A DNA stretch of 64,000 nucleotides, from NCBI RefSeq assembly GCF_905220565.1, contig NC_059406.1:12968001-13032000 (forward strand), read 5' to 3'. Position 1 is the stretch's first letter. Every line of letters starts with the position of its first letter. Shown here piece by piece: positions 44,264 to 55,850 of this stretch. Source of the DNA: Melitaea cinxia. Lineage: Eukaryota > Arthropoda > Insecta > Lepidoptera > Nymphalidae. The notes below the pieces were generated by a model. The model was given only the letters and a program-made list of their open reading frames with translations, had not been told where the DNA came from and made no database searches. The translations under genes were made by a program, and so were the position numbers.

Positions 44264-46247
44264 TAATAGCATATTTATTACTACAGACTCAAAGTATAAG
44301 TATACTCAAAGTATAAGTAACCGTTATTTTTTAATACATTTTGATGATATAGATAATACAATTTATTCATTAAATCACAAAATTATCCATACGAAAACGT
44401 CCAAAAAATCACATGATTAAAGTCGGGTTAATCTGAATATTAATCAATCAAGCAAACCTCAAGGGCACTGCCTAATCAACGCTACGGCATTGGTAGACCT
44501 AAATAGAAAAACAATATAGTCATTGTGTGGCTTTACAATACCGTTTCATATCAATTTCAAACAAAGTTACGTGGGGATACAGTACTATGGGATTTTGACA
44601 CTTATCCGATCGAGTTAGAGTTTATTTTAAGCGGTAGGAATAAGATTAAAAGTTTTCTGCTATAATTTTGATATAGAATGGGATACTTGAGCCAAATTAA
44701 TAGCTTATCTGTGATCAGTACGTCGGTTATTATGTCACTCATTGCGTGGGCTTCATCGCAACCTTTTGTGGCAGTTGTAGGGTTGTGAAACACGAAATTT
44801 TTTAATAATTAAGATAAGTAGAAATGGTTTACAAATAAAAATATGTTAGATATCATTTATAAAATGCGTAATGTTAAGTTAATGTGTTTTCTTAAAAAAA
44901 AAACTTTTAAAATTTGAAAAGTATATGTACTATATAATTTATACATTGTTACCATTGTAATAAGAAACTTATTCGCTAAACTCTGTTTTTTATATTACAC
45001 AGTTTTATTTAATAGCTTATTTTGTTTTCTGTTCAACCCTAAAACCGCCGAGGGGTGTAATGCGCCCAGCATTGTGACTACCGGGTTATCTGTAACATCT
45101 AGACTTTTGTTACCGACGTAATCAGAGACCGCCCTATTGACTGAATTGTTATGAACCATAGGGTACTTTGCACCCACAATTGATATTCATGTTTTTGACT
45201 CATTATTAAAAATATATTGTACTATTTATTTATATTCATAAAACTCTTATAACTATCTATGTGTACTTATATATAAAGCTGTCTACTTTTATAAAGAAAA
45301 AAATGTTTATTTCAAAAGTATTTTAATAATAAATCTAGTAAACAAATGTACCGTTAAATTCGATGAAACGTTATTTTAGGGGATGATTTGAATAAAATTC
45401 CCATTTCACACAGTAAAACTCATCGTGAAATGTCCAAGACGATAACGGAACTAATCCGTTTCATTTCCGAAAACTATTCACGACAACAATGGTATGTCGT
45501 CCAGAAATCGTAATATTTTAGAAAAAAAAGACAAAATAAAAATAAATTTACTCGTCATGGGAACTGTCGGCGACTTCACGGTTAAGCTAATAAGGGATTT
45601 CGTCCGAAAACTTCGCCACAAAGGAAGGACATTTCGATTCGTGATGCGATAAATCGATACGGAAAGTGACGTGTGTTTTGAATACCGTCACAACTTTATA
45701 TATATTTTTTTTATAATTCAAAATAAGAATAGACCGAGGGGGCTAAGGCAATTATATTTCGTGCACGTAGTTTGTACAACCAAGGAGGTCAGACAATGGA
45801 TCGAAGTGCACCTTTGCTGTGGTCGTGTGTCCTGTGCCGCCGTGTTTGCTTAGAAAATAGGACTTGTCCGATCTTATCAAGCTCACTGAGGTAGCCTTTG
45901 TGATATTTATGTATCACAAAGAACAGACTTATATTGTTTTCATTCATATTAAATATAGGAAATTATTATCTAAGCTTCATATAATGCAATGCAAGAGATC
46001 GATTTGTATGATTATAGCAATATTTTTAGCCTTCACGATTTAATATCTATGTTTATATTTATACACATTTTGAATTTTTCACAAATAAATTTGTACCTAC
46101 TTATATTGACAACGGCCAAATATGTAGTTTTTAATACGTGCCCTTTTCTCTTTATTTTAATATTGCATTTATTTATTTTTTTGGCTTAGGGTTTTTTAAA
46201 TATTTACATCGGTATGATCTACGCATAAAACATTATGAGGTTTTTCT
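44264..46247. other. upstream sequence, no recognised element
   Basis: AT-rich with a CpG-bearing block at 45400-45680 (GTCCAAGACGATAACGGAAC, GGGAACTGTCGGCGACTTCA, GTGATGCGATAAATCGATAC) that may be constrained. 44995-45180 has a duplex of open frames without domains. Confidence 0.4.
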
Positions 46248-46555
46248 AGGTATTAAACACACAGACACACACACACACACATCAGCCTATTGCAGTCCAC
46301 TGCTGGACATAGGCCTCCACAAGCTCGCACCAAAAATGGCGTGAACTCATGCGTTTTGCCCATAGTCACCACGCTGGGCAGACGGGTTGGTGACCGCAGG
46401 GCTGGCTTTGTCGCGCCTTCGGTCTGTGTATTTCAAAGCCAGCAGTTGGATGTTTATCCCGCCATCGGTCGGCCTTTTAAGTTCCAAGGTGATAGTGCAA
46501 CTGTGTTATCCCTTAGTCGCCTCTTACGACACCCATGGGAAGAGAGGTATTAAAC
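46248..46555 (-). mobile_element. family B retroposon, 5'-truncated, with target-site duplication and (TG)n tail
   Basis: AGGTATTAAAC occurs at 46248-46258 and 46545-46555. The element reads in reverse from CTCTCTTCCCATGGGTGTCG to ATGTCCAGCAGTGGACTGCA and ends in a (TG)n tail (CA run at 46256-46282 on the plus strand). The 5' truncation, simple 3' tail and exact flanking repeats together are classic target-primed retroposition. A 17 bp segment present at 43090-43110 (the ACGCTGCTGCCCGTC region) is missing here. Confidence 0.9.
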
Positions 46556-46719
46556 GATATTATATTATTAGGTGAGAAATATTTAAAATAATTCTTAGGT
46601 ATTACAATGATATATTATTAGAAATTGACATGATATCAAAAGTGTCTTTTATATTGTGATCTTTAAGAATAAAATATCTGAATATTCGCACATGTCGCTA
46701 CGATGCTATATTAGGTACA
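46556..46719. other. AT-rich spacer
   Basis: Nothing recognised. Confidence 0.35.
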
Positions 46720-46862
46720 CTGGCTAACCCGCGAGCTTCGTAGGTATACCGTTTTTGTTTTTCGTCCTGATTGTAACGAACTCGAAAAAAAAAAATTGGT
46801 GTATTTATTCGGAAGTTATGTGCATGTATACATTTCAGTAATTCATTTTTATTTATATAGAT
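46720..46862 (+). mobile_element. short CTGGCTAACCCGCGAG-type repeat
   Basis: The head CTGGCTAACCCGCGAGCTTC GTAGGTA and the AT-rich end TTTTTATTTATATAGATTTA resemble the CTAGCTG/CCCGCG class at 11686 and 38503 but in a short, diverged form. Confidence 0.45.
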
Positions 46863-47271
46863 TTAGAGATTAAGTCTCTACTTTTTGGTCAAAATAAAAA
46901 AGTAACAAACTAATTGTAAAAAGCCCATATGCATTAAATCACAAAAAAAAAAATGTTTTGTCAGCCACTAATCGTAAGTGTTGTGTAAACTCGGCCCTTT
47001 GTCAAAGGAAAAAAAATACGAATGCGACTACTAACAAGCTCTATTTTTAATAGTGGACGTCTCACGCCCTTCATGTTAACTATTTTTTCGGAACTTTTTT
47101 GAACCTTTTTTCAACTTGACCAGGTGTCTTAAAACTTGCTAATAAACGACAAACTTTTTTGATGTTCGTGAAGTAAGTATTAATCTACATTACGTTACAG
47201 AACTATTATATTTGAATTAATTATGGTAAGCTTAGTATAATATTGTCGACTTCCATGTATGTTTGTATATC

Positions 47272-47340
47272 CTTTTGCATCTTCCCACCGTGTTTTAAAG
47301 ACCACGTTAGGTCATGTCAGGCTTTTTATTAGCACCTAAT
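47272..47340 (+). mobile_element. family A SINE middle fragment
   Basis: CTTCCCACCGTGTTTTAAAG, ACCACGTTAGGTCATGTCAG: the section that follows GGTCTC in full SINEs. Head and tail are missing. Confidence 0.5.
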
Positions 47341-47345
47341 AATGA

Positions 47346-47510
47346 TTTTATTTATTTATTTTATTTTATTTTATTTTATTTGGGAAACAAACAATTATTA
47401 CAACACTATTCAATAAAAACAATATAAAAATAACACAAATCAATCAAGTTTCCACAATAAAAAAAAAAAAAAAAAAAAAAAATGATCTTAACTAATGGTA
47501 GAAAAAATGG
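47346..47510 (-). mobile_element. LINE 3' end with TTTTA-repeat terminus
   Basis: TTTTATTTTATTTGGGAAAC and AAACAATTATTACAACACTA are the reverse of a known type of lepidopteran LINE 3' terminus (…GTTTCCCAAATAAAATAAAA). A 24 bp A-run lies at 47459-47482. No coding portion. Confidence 0.6.
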
Positions 47511-50146
47511 TTTTAGCAATTCAACTAGTTGTAGAGAAGGTTTCGTCCAGCACTGGGACGGTTAGCTACCAGCGAATTCACTTTTCTCTTAAAAACAGTT
47601 TCTTTAAAGTTTTACTTCTTGAAGCCTCTTTTATATTTCCTCGATTTTTTTACTGGAATAATTAATGTCTAAATAAATTTGTTTTATGTGTTCAATATAC
47701 AAGGATATGGTTATGATTTTTGAACGGTCAAGAAGATTGGGGGTATTGCATCAATAAACTACCCCTATCCATCAAATAGGGCAGAGGGATGACTTTTACG
47801 AGATTAATATTTACATTAACAAAGTGCCCTCCTTGTATAATAAACTTTTGTGTGTTACAAAGACAGTTCATAAAATTAACTTGACTTTTAGAATTAATTA
47901 AAATAGCTTGAAAACCTTGAGTCAAAGCGCGAAGTAATTTTATACGATTAGTGTGATAGTTTAGTGTTCTTAAGGGTATTAAGATTTTAAGGTAAATTCT
48001 AGAGTCTTATTTCAAGATATGTTTGTATAAATATCAATAGATAAAATAAATTTGATTTGTCATTCGTTTTGAGATAAAATGAAACGCGAGTGTAACCAAG
48101 GAGGATGATAATCATAAAAATAACACTTCAATCATATTATTGAAACATCTAAAATAAAATCTTGCTAAATAAGTACCTAAGAAGATGGACGACGGCTCCT
48201 TGTCCGCGAGCGGACCCCTCGGGGTCTTGTTCTCACAAAAGTATAATATCACTATAAATAAGAATTTCCATGTAAAATTGCTGGACAAGGCAAAAAATCA
48301 ATACGACTGTGTCCTTAGTAACTTTATTTTAAAATTGGTTCTTCAATGTCATAAAAAGTATATAAGAAATAATAATAATTAACAATTTTGATAGTTGTAG
48401 CGCTTTATTGCCACAAAATATTTAAGTATGAAATAAGTTATAAAAATATTATATACAAAATATTATATTCAATATTAGTAATTAAATTTAGTAAATATAT
48501 TAACATACTGAGATAAATAAAGAGAATGGCGTAAAGGGGTCTATGGATCCCCGGTCGGAACGAAGTTGCTTTCGCTTTTTGGTAGACGTTTGCTGTACAG
48601 TCATAATATTTATATTGTAAAATATCAAGTTAATAGAATTAAATTGAAAAATTTCTAATAAAATGTTTTTAATATATAATGTTTTATGTAAGATTAAAGG
48701 CTGTATCTAAATAGTAAAAAGCAGTACATTGAATAAATAAATAAAAAAACAGCCGTACTATAGCAAGAAATGTCGAGAAAATATCTTGTACGTAATGCAC
48801 GTAAGAGAAACATAACACATTAGTACAACTCCTCTTACCTTTAGATTAACCCAAAAAAGTAGCTTTGAAATTGGATCAATGTTAATATCATAAAACAAAA
48901 TATTGTTTAAATAAAATACTTCTAAATTACTTCTAAGCACTTGTTTTATTTAGATAGGTACATATATTGTAGAAAAACTATAACATATTTAAATTTATTT
49001 CATATAAAAGTAGAGCGGAATAAATAAGCCATTGACTGAATGTGTAGATTGAAGAGGAATGATTTAGATAAAATTTTACGAGGCTCGGTTAATGGGTGCG
49101 TCTTTGTGTCCATCGGTATGTGTGTCCATTATACTTTTTATTTATTTTTTTGATAAATAAAAAATTCGTGTTTCTTACATCTCAAAACTTAAAAACTTTC
49201 ACGAAACTAATTTGTTTGTATGCCAAAATATCAAGAGCTCTAAATGGCCAACGATAAACACGTACAATATTCCGTTTAAATGTTGATAATTATGTGTGTT
49301 AAATCTATGATCTCATCATCTCTATCTCTCTGTGATCTCATCTGTTAATATCTATGGATTGACATTTATTAGAAGTCGAGACATCAAATAATAAAACAAT
49401 TCATTATGTCAGGCAAAATAAATAAATCATTCTAACCTGCGTTGAGCATCAAGCATTATTTTAAAAAGAAATATTGTTAGTAAATGTTTATTTTTTATAC
49501 CTTTATTTTATTTATTTAATGCATAAAACTAACATGAAATGGAACATTACAGGGAACTCAATGCATCAGTTAAGTCGTTTACCAAAAGCATTATTAAAAC
49601 ATTTTAATAATCCCACAGTATTTTGTGTATAAAATTACATAAAATTTTAGCTATTAAAATAAAAATCAATCTATATAATCCAGTGAATTATTTTAAATCA
49701 TTTGATTAATTGGACTTTAAATTATAATTAATCAATTAATTAAAAATATATACCTAAAACAATAATTTAATAACATAACTGTTATTGTTTTAAAATAAAT
49801 AAAAAAAATCACGCATTTTTATGGCTCAAAGTAACTTTGAAATATTTTTTCTACAAGATTGTAAGTATTCTAGAAATAGAAATCATGTCGGAAAACTAAG
49901 CGATTGAAAAATAATTACTAGACTACTTACTTTGCTTACTTTACTTACGTACTTACGTTGCCACAATACAAATCCTGTCACATCTTATACTAAAAAATTT
50001 CTAGATAATGGAAACAGACAGTCACTTGTAAATCAGAACCCTAAAGGGTTGGCGTGATCCTCGTAATCGGGTGATGCGGGAAGGTTCCGCAGCCGCGGAT
50101 CAGCGCTAACCCCGGAGATTACCGGCAAGACGCATTGACTCCTTCC
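47511..50146. other. AT-rich upstream sequence
   Basis: No gene. GC-rich bits at 48190-48230 (GCTCCTTGTCCGCGAGCGGA), 48535-48570, and notably 50030-50146 (TCGGGTGATGCGGGAAGGTT, CGCAGCCGCGGATCAGCGCT) have no recognised identity. Confidence 0.4.
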
Positions 50147-50400
50147 GGCCTAGCATGCATACAACGAGATATCTCTTGACGAGAGAGAGAGATAATGTCT
50201 ACATCGAGTATTTTCTCGATTACCCTAACATGCGCACTACGAGAGACAAAATTCTCTTCCGAAGACTTCGCCTTGTCGAGTAGAGAAACATTATCAACCA
50301 TAATCACAACTGAATATCATTCTTATTTCTTATGTCGTAAAGTTGAATTTACAAGGTTATTGACCAATTTCAAACGAGTGACATGTTTTATTTAACAATG

Positions 50401-50438
50401 TTCTCGGCCTTTTGGCTAAGATAAAAAGTGTATATCTA
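50401..50438 (+). pseudogene. truncated U2 snRNA pseudogene
   Basis: TTCTCGGCCTTTTGGCTAAG then ATAAAAAGTGTATATCT is the 5' end of U2 snRNA (normally TTCTCGGCCTTTTGGCTAAG then ATCAAAGTGTAGTATCT). The GTAGTA branch-site-pairing hexamer is damaged (GTATA), and homology ends after about 38 bases, so it cannot be functional. No upstream proximal sequence element was noted. It is followed directly by AT-rich retroposon-like sequence, suggesting a template-switch chimera. Confidence 0.85.
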
Positions 50439-50790
50439 ATTTAAAAAATCTAATATGGAAAATAAAACGGCGTAAGTAAATGAATTTAATTATATATGTA
50501 AAACAATATGCTTGTGTTGTGCTTTATATCTTGTCGCACATTAGATAATTGTAATACTATCACGCATTGTTTTTTTTTTTTTAATTTTTAAAATTTTTTG
50601 AATTTTTGTATTTTTTTTTTTTGATTATTGATTTTACTTTTATTCTATTTAATTTTATTTTTAGTTATTGATTTTTTTAATATAATTTTGTTTTGTTTTT
50701 TATTCTGAATGTTGTCTTGTCTTGTTGTACTAACCCAATATGGACTTATACTTTGGTCTGAAATAAAGTATTATTATTATTATTATTTAG
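50439..50790 (+). mobile_element. LINE-like 3' end with T-rich UTR and (ATT)n tail
   Basis: A T-rich stretch (50569-50700) leads to TTGTTGTACTAACCCAATAT, GGACTTATACTTTGGTCTGA, AATAAA at 50761-50766 and a TTA/ATT repeat to about 50788. Signal plus trinucleotide tail is a common non-LTR terminus. No reverse-transcriptase frame. Confidence 0.55.
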
Positions 50791-51204
50791 AATAAGAAGC
50801 AACAGGGCGCAAATACGTTTTTTGTGTCATTATATGGCACACTTCACTCGACTTTTCGCATTTCCCGCTCTTCGTATACCGAAATTATATAATTATAATA
50901 GGGAAACGCCATGGTATACAAAAAATAGGCACCCGGTTTTATTTATTTTTTATTTATCGTCTTTCTCGTCGATAATATTGAAGACGAGAAGTTTCTCTTC
51001 CTAAAACGACAAAATTCGACAAAATTACGATGTCATGTTAGCTTCCGTAGAGATAAATATCACAGATCACTAAAATTTAATGATTATCTCTTCTTGACGT
51101 AACGAGAAGAGTATCGCGTGCACGCATGTTAGCTACTGTAGACATAGAGAGATAATACGAGAAAAGGGGTAGACAAAATTTTGTCGTGGCGCGCATGCTA
51201 GGCC

Positions 51205-51592
51205 TGCTTGTCGTTTGTTTTTATGTCAAATATTCCACAGGGTTCTTTTGAATTATCTAGACCTTTTAGAGATATCGTAGACATTTTATAGATATAGACA
51301 ATCATCTCATACCAGAAATTTAAGTGTGCTTACAATAGGTATACATTCAATTAAATTGTAAAACACTAGCGTATATACGATTTCGCCCATATTTATTATA
51401 CGATTTTAGCTGTTAATTTTCCCCTTTGTTATATTATTTCACTCAATGATAACGTTGCATTCTTCTATTTTTAAGAAAATAAAATTTTATATATACAAAC
51501 CAACAAAAAATTAAATCTTCCATTTAAAAAGATAAGTGCAAAAGATAGATTTATATATATTTTTATTATTAACAAGGTTGTATATATGTGTA
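51205..51592. other. AT-rich upstream sequence
   Basis: Nothing recognised. Confidence 0.4.
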
Positions 51593-51800
51593 GTAGAACC
51601 CATAGCCGCCGGAGCAGACGTGTCCTGTAGTGAAGACAACGCAGTGTGGCGCGTCCTCCGATTAGCTGAATCGACGATTTGTGACGTCATTTTTGTGCTG
51701 ATCACACATGAGGGTAGATGACAATTGCGGACAGCCGCGATGTGTGTATAATTGGCACGAAGTTTGGGAAGCTTATGTCCAACGATGGACTGCGATAGGC
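51593..51800 (+). mobile_element. LINE 3'-terminal fragment (family B-like end)
   Basis: ATAGCCGCCGGAGCAGACGT then AACGCAGTGTGGCGCGTCCT, GACAATTGCGGACAGCCGCG, and an end GGAAGCTTATGTCCAACGAT GGACTGCGATAGG. The terminus is a diverged version of the family B end. The frame with SEDNAVWRVLRLAE is reminiscent of degenerate reverse-transcriptase C-termini, but the match is weak. Confidence 0.5.
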
Positions 51801-53764
51801 AAAACCGAGCGAGACAGTGAATATAGTATATATAATAATATAGTATAGTTGTGTATCCTAAAGCAGGTAACTTAATGCCTGTGCCTATAATAGCCACCTG
51901 ATTCATGTAACTACATATACAATTTTAAATAACTTTGTAAAACTATAGCAGCTTTATTACATTTTACACAAGAAGCAAGACAGGATCATTGCCAACGACA
52001 TTTATGTGCTAGTCTAACTTGAAGTATGTGTTGAGTTGTACAAGGTATAAGGAAATAATACTTGACAGAGGTAGACAGATACTCATATTAAATTCTTAAC
52101 TTCTGAAAAGTAATAAAAACTTAACCTCTTCTAAAATTATAAAAAAAACAAGTTTATTAAAAGTCGAATAAGTATTTCAAAAGATGGTAAAGTAATTACG
52201 CATGTAATCATTATTGACATTGACACTTGACTTAAATCATTGACACTTACCATTTTGAAAAATAACAATCAATCTTTTCGAAATGAACCTCTTCTGAGGC
52301 ACGTAGTTGGTCCTAAAAAAACGTAAGTAGTTTATAGTGTTCAATTTACTAAAATTGGATAACTTCATCACTACCTAGTAGTTGGATTAGGAGAAGAAAC
52401 AGAACGAGCGACGCGGCTGGCTTAACAATAATAGCTATTGCTAATCATTCATTTGACGTTATTGTAATTTGAAAAAAAAAAGAAAAAAACGGAAAAAACA
52501 GCACGAGTGGCACAGCGGTCCCAGTCAGTATAGCTATATGATAATAAATACGAAATCAATTCCGTCCTACGATCCTGCGGACATTATAATTTTGATACAG
52601 AAGCCGGTCCCCGGGGTCCGATGATTAAAGTGAAGATCGGCGATCGCTCATGTAATCCCATTGATTGATGGTCTCGCCTTTGTGGAAAAATTTCCCTTTT
52701 TCGGGGAAAGTTATCTCCATGAATACCGTGGCTTGTTGATAGAGGCTATTGAGAGCAAACGGCTTTCGGGCATGTTAAACGTTGAATATCTTTTGTGTTA
52801 TGATTTTACAAGCGGCTCGCCTCGGCTTTGCTTGGACGCATTTGTTATAAGTGTCTCAGTTTGTGTACTGTTAATGACTATTGAATAAAATATAATGCCA
52901 ATGAATACTATATAAGCTCTTCAATTGTACATGACAACTGTTATAAAACTAGTATATATACCTATATTCTTTGTGTGACAGTCAAACAGCTATTTTTTAC
53001 ATTATTTGGTTTAACTGACTCTCTTTTTATTGTTTAACAAAGAAAATACAATTATATTATGTTAATTATTTAAATATATTAATATTTTTGATTTCCTCTC
53101 AACACTTCGTGATAAATGATGAGCTATTTATCAATTCCGAATCTTTAGCAAGCCAAGTGAAAATTTTCACCATTTCACCATTATAATGGTCGCTCCCTTT
53201 AGTTTTGTGTTTATAGCTTTACACGTGTAAAGAAATAATTTTAGCTGATAATAGCTTCAATACTGGAATAACTTATAAGTATTTAGTAGTAGTTAGTAAT
53301 GGTTTAGTTTATATTCAATAAAAATAAAGTGATTATAATTTTTACTGTCATAATACATATACACTTTTTTATATGACATTCTTTTCTTTTCTAAACTTTT
53401 GTATCGTCATAATACTTATTAATAAAATTACCGTATAAATGGATTTAGGCTTCAATACGGGTATTTAATAGATCTATGAAAATTCAAATTCCCAATCACA
53501 ATATGCCTGAACAGATTATAGAATCGAAGGTCAGTTCTGTTTGCGTCCGCAACACCTGCCCCTATTTGAATAATAATAAAATGACACTGCACCGCGACCA
53601 TGCGACAGAATAAATTACACGCACAAAAGATGACCGGTCCGCACAATGATTGTTTTCTTAACGGACCTTACATATTTTGAAGGGGATATTCAAATTTTAG
53701 GGTCGCGTAATTTTAAATGTGGAATCATTATTTCTATTTTTTTTTTCACTATCCGCTTTTCTCA
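51801..53764. other. upstream sequence with one CpG-bearing block
   Basis: No gene. 52500-52700 (GCACGAGTGGCACAGCGGTC, CCTGCGGACATT, GAAGCCGGTCCCCGGGGTCC, AAGATCGGCGATCGCTCATG) is unusually GC-rich and repeat-free by eye. The rest is AT-rich. Confidence 0.4.
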
Positions 53765-53895
53765 CGGGTCAAGCGGTGACCTTAGCCGGACAATACACGA
53801 TATGTCATAAGACCGCGTCCAGAATTTATAATTAATGGCTTGGGTTCGATCCTCGGCATTGTGAGTATTCGCGGATAATGGTCCCGCGAAACTTT
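53765..53895 (+). repeat. possible tRNA-derived SINE relic
   Basis: GGCTTGGGTTCGATCCTCGG (near 53838-53857) contains a good pol III B-box, GGTTCGATCC, followed by GAGTATTCGCGGATAATGG. No recognisable SINE body or acceptor-stem fold. Confidence 0.35.
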
Positions 53896-54571
53896 GTTAC
53901 GATTTATGTTCATACGTGAATTGTTGTACTAGTCGACTAGAAAGTAGTATTTCTTGAATATTAATGAATAGTGCAGGGTGACGGTCTTGAGAACTACAAA
54001 CGAGATTGATACTTGTTCTATCATTAATCTTTTGTTGCATTGACCTTTGCGTGTTCGTCCTTTTCCTAACTAAAGCTAACGGTAACAAAATTGACTATCG
54101 ATTAGTAAAAATATATTAAACTATAAATTTATACTAAATTTCGTAACAAAGTTACCGATTTAACCCGGTTATCTCAGGTGATATAATCGTATACATATAT
54201 AAGACAAACAAATTGTTCGTGCCTAAAACGTTTCATCTCATTGAAATGATAATGCAGTCAAGGGGATAAAATAACCTGTTATTTTATAAACTTAGCATTA
54301 TCTCTGAATTAATAGTGACCCGGCACGCTCTGACCACGCGTTTCGATGATCATTTTCATCTCAATGCGAGTGCACCAAATGGATGTAAGTGGAACAAACT
54401 GGTTTTGATTTTTATAACATTTTATTTATTAAAATAATTTTAATAAAAAGAGTATCTATTCTCCCTAACTAGGTTTCTATCACTTTAATTTAAAAATTAA
54501 TATCTTGTAAAATGTACTTAACTATTAATAAATCTCACTAATTGTAAGTACATGACATGATATGATTTGAG
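53896..54571. other. AT-rich upstream sequence
   Basis: Nothing recognised. A half-site TGACCTTTGC at 54041-54050 is not a full DR1. Confidence 0.4.
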
Positions 54572-54918
54572 TGACGTCGCGTTGGTGCAACGATCACATC
54601 ACTGGTTTGTGGCCGTTGCGTTGGCGGTTTCGGGTTCGATTCCCGCACATGACAAACATTTGTATTGGCCATACAGATGTTTGCTGTGGTCTGAGTGTTT
54701 GTGCAGTCTTTGTGGGTCTCACCACCGTGCATCGAAGAGCACGTTAAGCCATCAGTCCCGGTTGTTATCGTGTACACCTGATAACGATCGTTACTTATAG
54801 TGAAGGGAATATCCGCCAGCCCGCATTGGAGCATCGTGGTGGATTAAGCTCTGTTCCTTCTCCTACATGGGGAAAGAGGTCTATACCCAGCAGTGGGATA
54901 TTACAGGCTGAAGCGTAA
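54572..54918 (+). mobile_element. family A SINE, full length
   Basis: Head GACGTCGCGTTGGTGCAACG with A-box-like GTTGGTGCAACGATC, B-box GGGTTCGATTCCCGCA (54629-54644), ATTTGTATTGGCCATACAGA, GTGGGTCTCACCACCGTGCA, CCCGGTTGTTATCGTGTACA and GCATTGGAGCATCGTGGTGG, ending AGTGGGATATTACAGGCTGA AGCGTAAG. About 347 bp. Best-preserved plus-strand copy. Confidence 0.9.
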
Positions 54919-55583
54919 GCGTAATTGTACATAAATTTAAATACGGGCAAGTTGAAATATTTGTATTTGGTAATTACACTTTTAAAATGTTTTTAAAACG
55001 TTAAATATAAAAAACATAATTATTTTAGAAATTATTGATTTAATATGTTTTACTGAAATATATTTTTTAATTATAATAAATATTATATAGTAGCGTTAAC
55101 TAAGTTTTATCAATTTACAGTTTTCTTGAATGCGGCCATTTACATAGTGGTAGCAGCAAATCATAAATTAAACGATGTGAATGACAAAGTAAAATAACAA
55201 TTTCTCACTAACTATTTATATGAAATATAAAAAATAAAATATCAAAATTTATTATTAAATATTCAGATATAGTATTATCATATTTCCATATCCTGGTTCA
55301 TTAAGATACCTTTTTTGCGAGACCTTCGAAATTCCTTCAAAGATAATCGAAGAATATATGTGATTTTTAGTCTAAAGGCCTATTCATCGTAGAAGATAAC
55401 AGGCTATAAGATATTACATTACAGATATTTATGGTTCACTAACGCGAATGAAACAATGTAACTTTGCATATTATGTTATTAAAGTACCTACGCTAAAACA
55501 AATATAAAAAATAGTAACAAAAATTACTTTTAAAATAAAAAAGAACATAAAAAAAACAAATGACTTTTCTAAACACTCTAAAG
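54919..55583. other. AT-rich upstream sequence
   Basis: Nothing recognised. Confidence 0.4.
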
Positions 55584-55747
55584 CCATCACTAGTTTATTA
55601 GTTTGTTTAATAGAGAACAAAATGTCATTAGTGATTCGAGCATTTGTCGGAAGCGGCGACTCTCACGATTTATGCCATCACTAACGTACGCGTGGATCCG
55701 AAAACCAAATACAATGTGCGTGTTGTAAAACATACGGCTAGTGATGG
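55584..55747. repeat. possible small inverted-repeat element
   Basis: CCATCACTAG (55584-55593) and its exact reverse complement CTAGTGATGG (55738-55747), with related internal phrases GTCATTAGTGATT and GCCATCACTAACG. The 164 bp span could be an hAT-like MITE, but no 8 bp duplication is seen. Confidence 0.35.
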
Positions 55748-55794
55748 ATTTAAATGCATTTTTATCGATATCGATGATATGTTATCATAAGGTA

Positions 55795-55850
55795 TTTAGG
55801 TAGGAGAGAAAGTACTATGTCCAGTAGTAGGATGTACAAACTGAATCAAC
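55795..55850 (+). mobile_element. degenerate family A 3' end
   Basis: TAGGAGAGAAAGTACTATGT CCAGTAGTAGGATGTACAAA CTGAA follows the pattern of the family A terminus with many changes. Confidence 0.4.

Larger units (their letters stand above)
50147..51204. repeat. segment bounded by 12 bp inverted repeats GGCCTAGCATGC
   Basis: GGCCTAGCATGC at 50147-50158 and its exact reverse complement at 51193-51204. Both flanking regions are rich in GAGAGATAATG/TTGTCGAGAA motifs and short internal inverted pairs (for example ACATGCGCACTACGAGAGAC versus the reversed CTAACATGCGTGCAC). A LINE-like tail plus U2 fragment occupies the centre (50401-50790). Possible foldback or DNA element interrupted by a retroposon. 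Confidence 0.4.

Noticed and set aside
50401..50438. Functional U2 snRNA gene
   Set aside because: Homology covers only the first 38 or so bases and the branch-site pairing motif is altered; the rest of U2 is absent.
51511..51906. 131-codon minus-strand frame
   Set aside because: It runs antisense through a LINE terminal fragment and simple AT sequence; no protein family recognised.
54629..54644. tRNA gene suggested by B-box sequences (also near 18450, 19180, 30125, 62293)
   Set aside because: The boxes lie in SINE heads. The anticodon and acceptor stems do not close into a cloverleaf by eye, and each is followed by SINE body.
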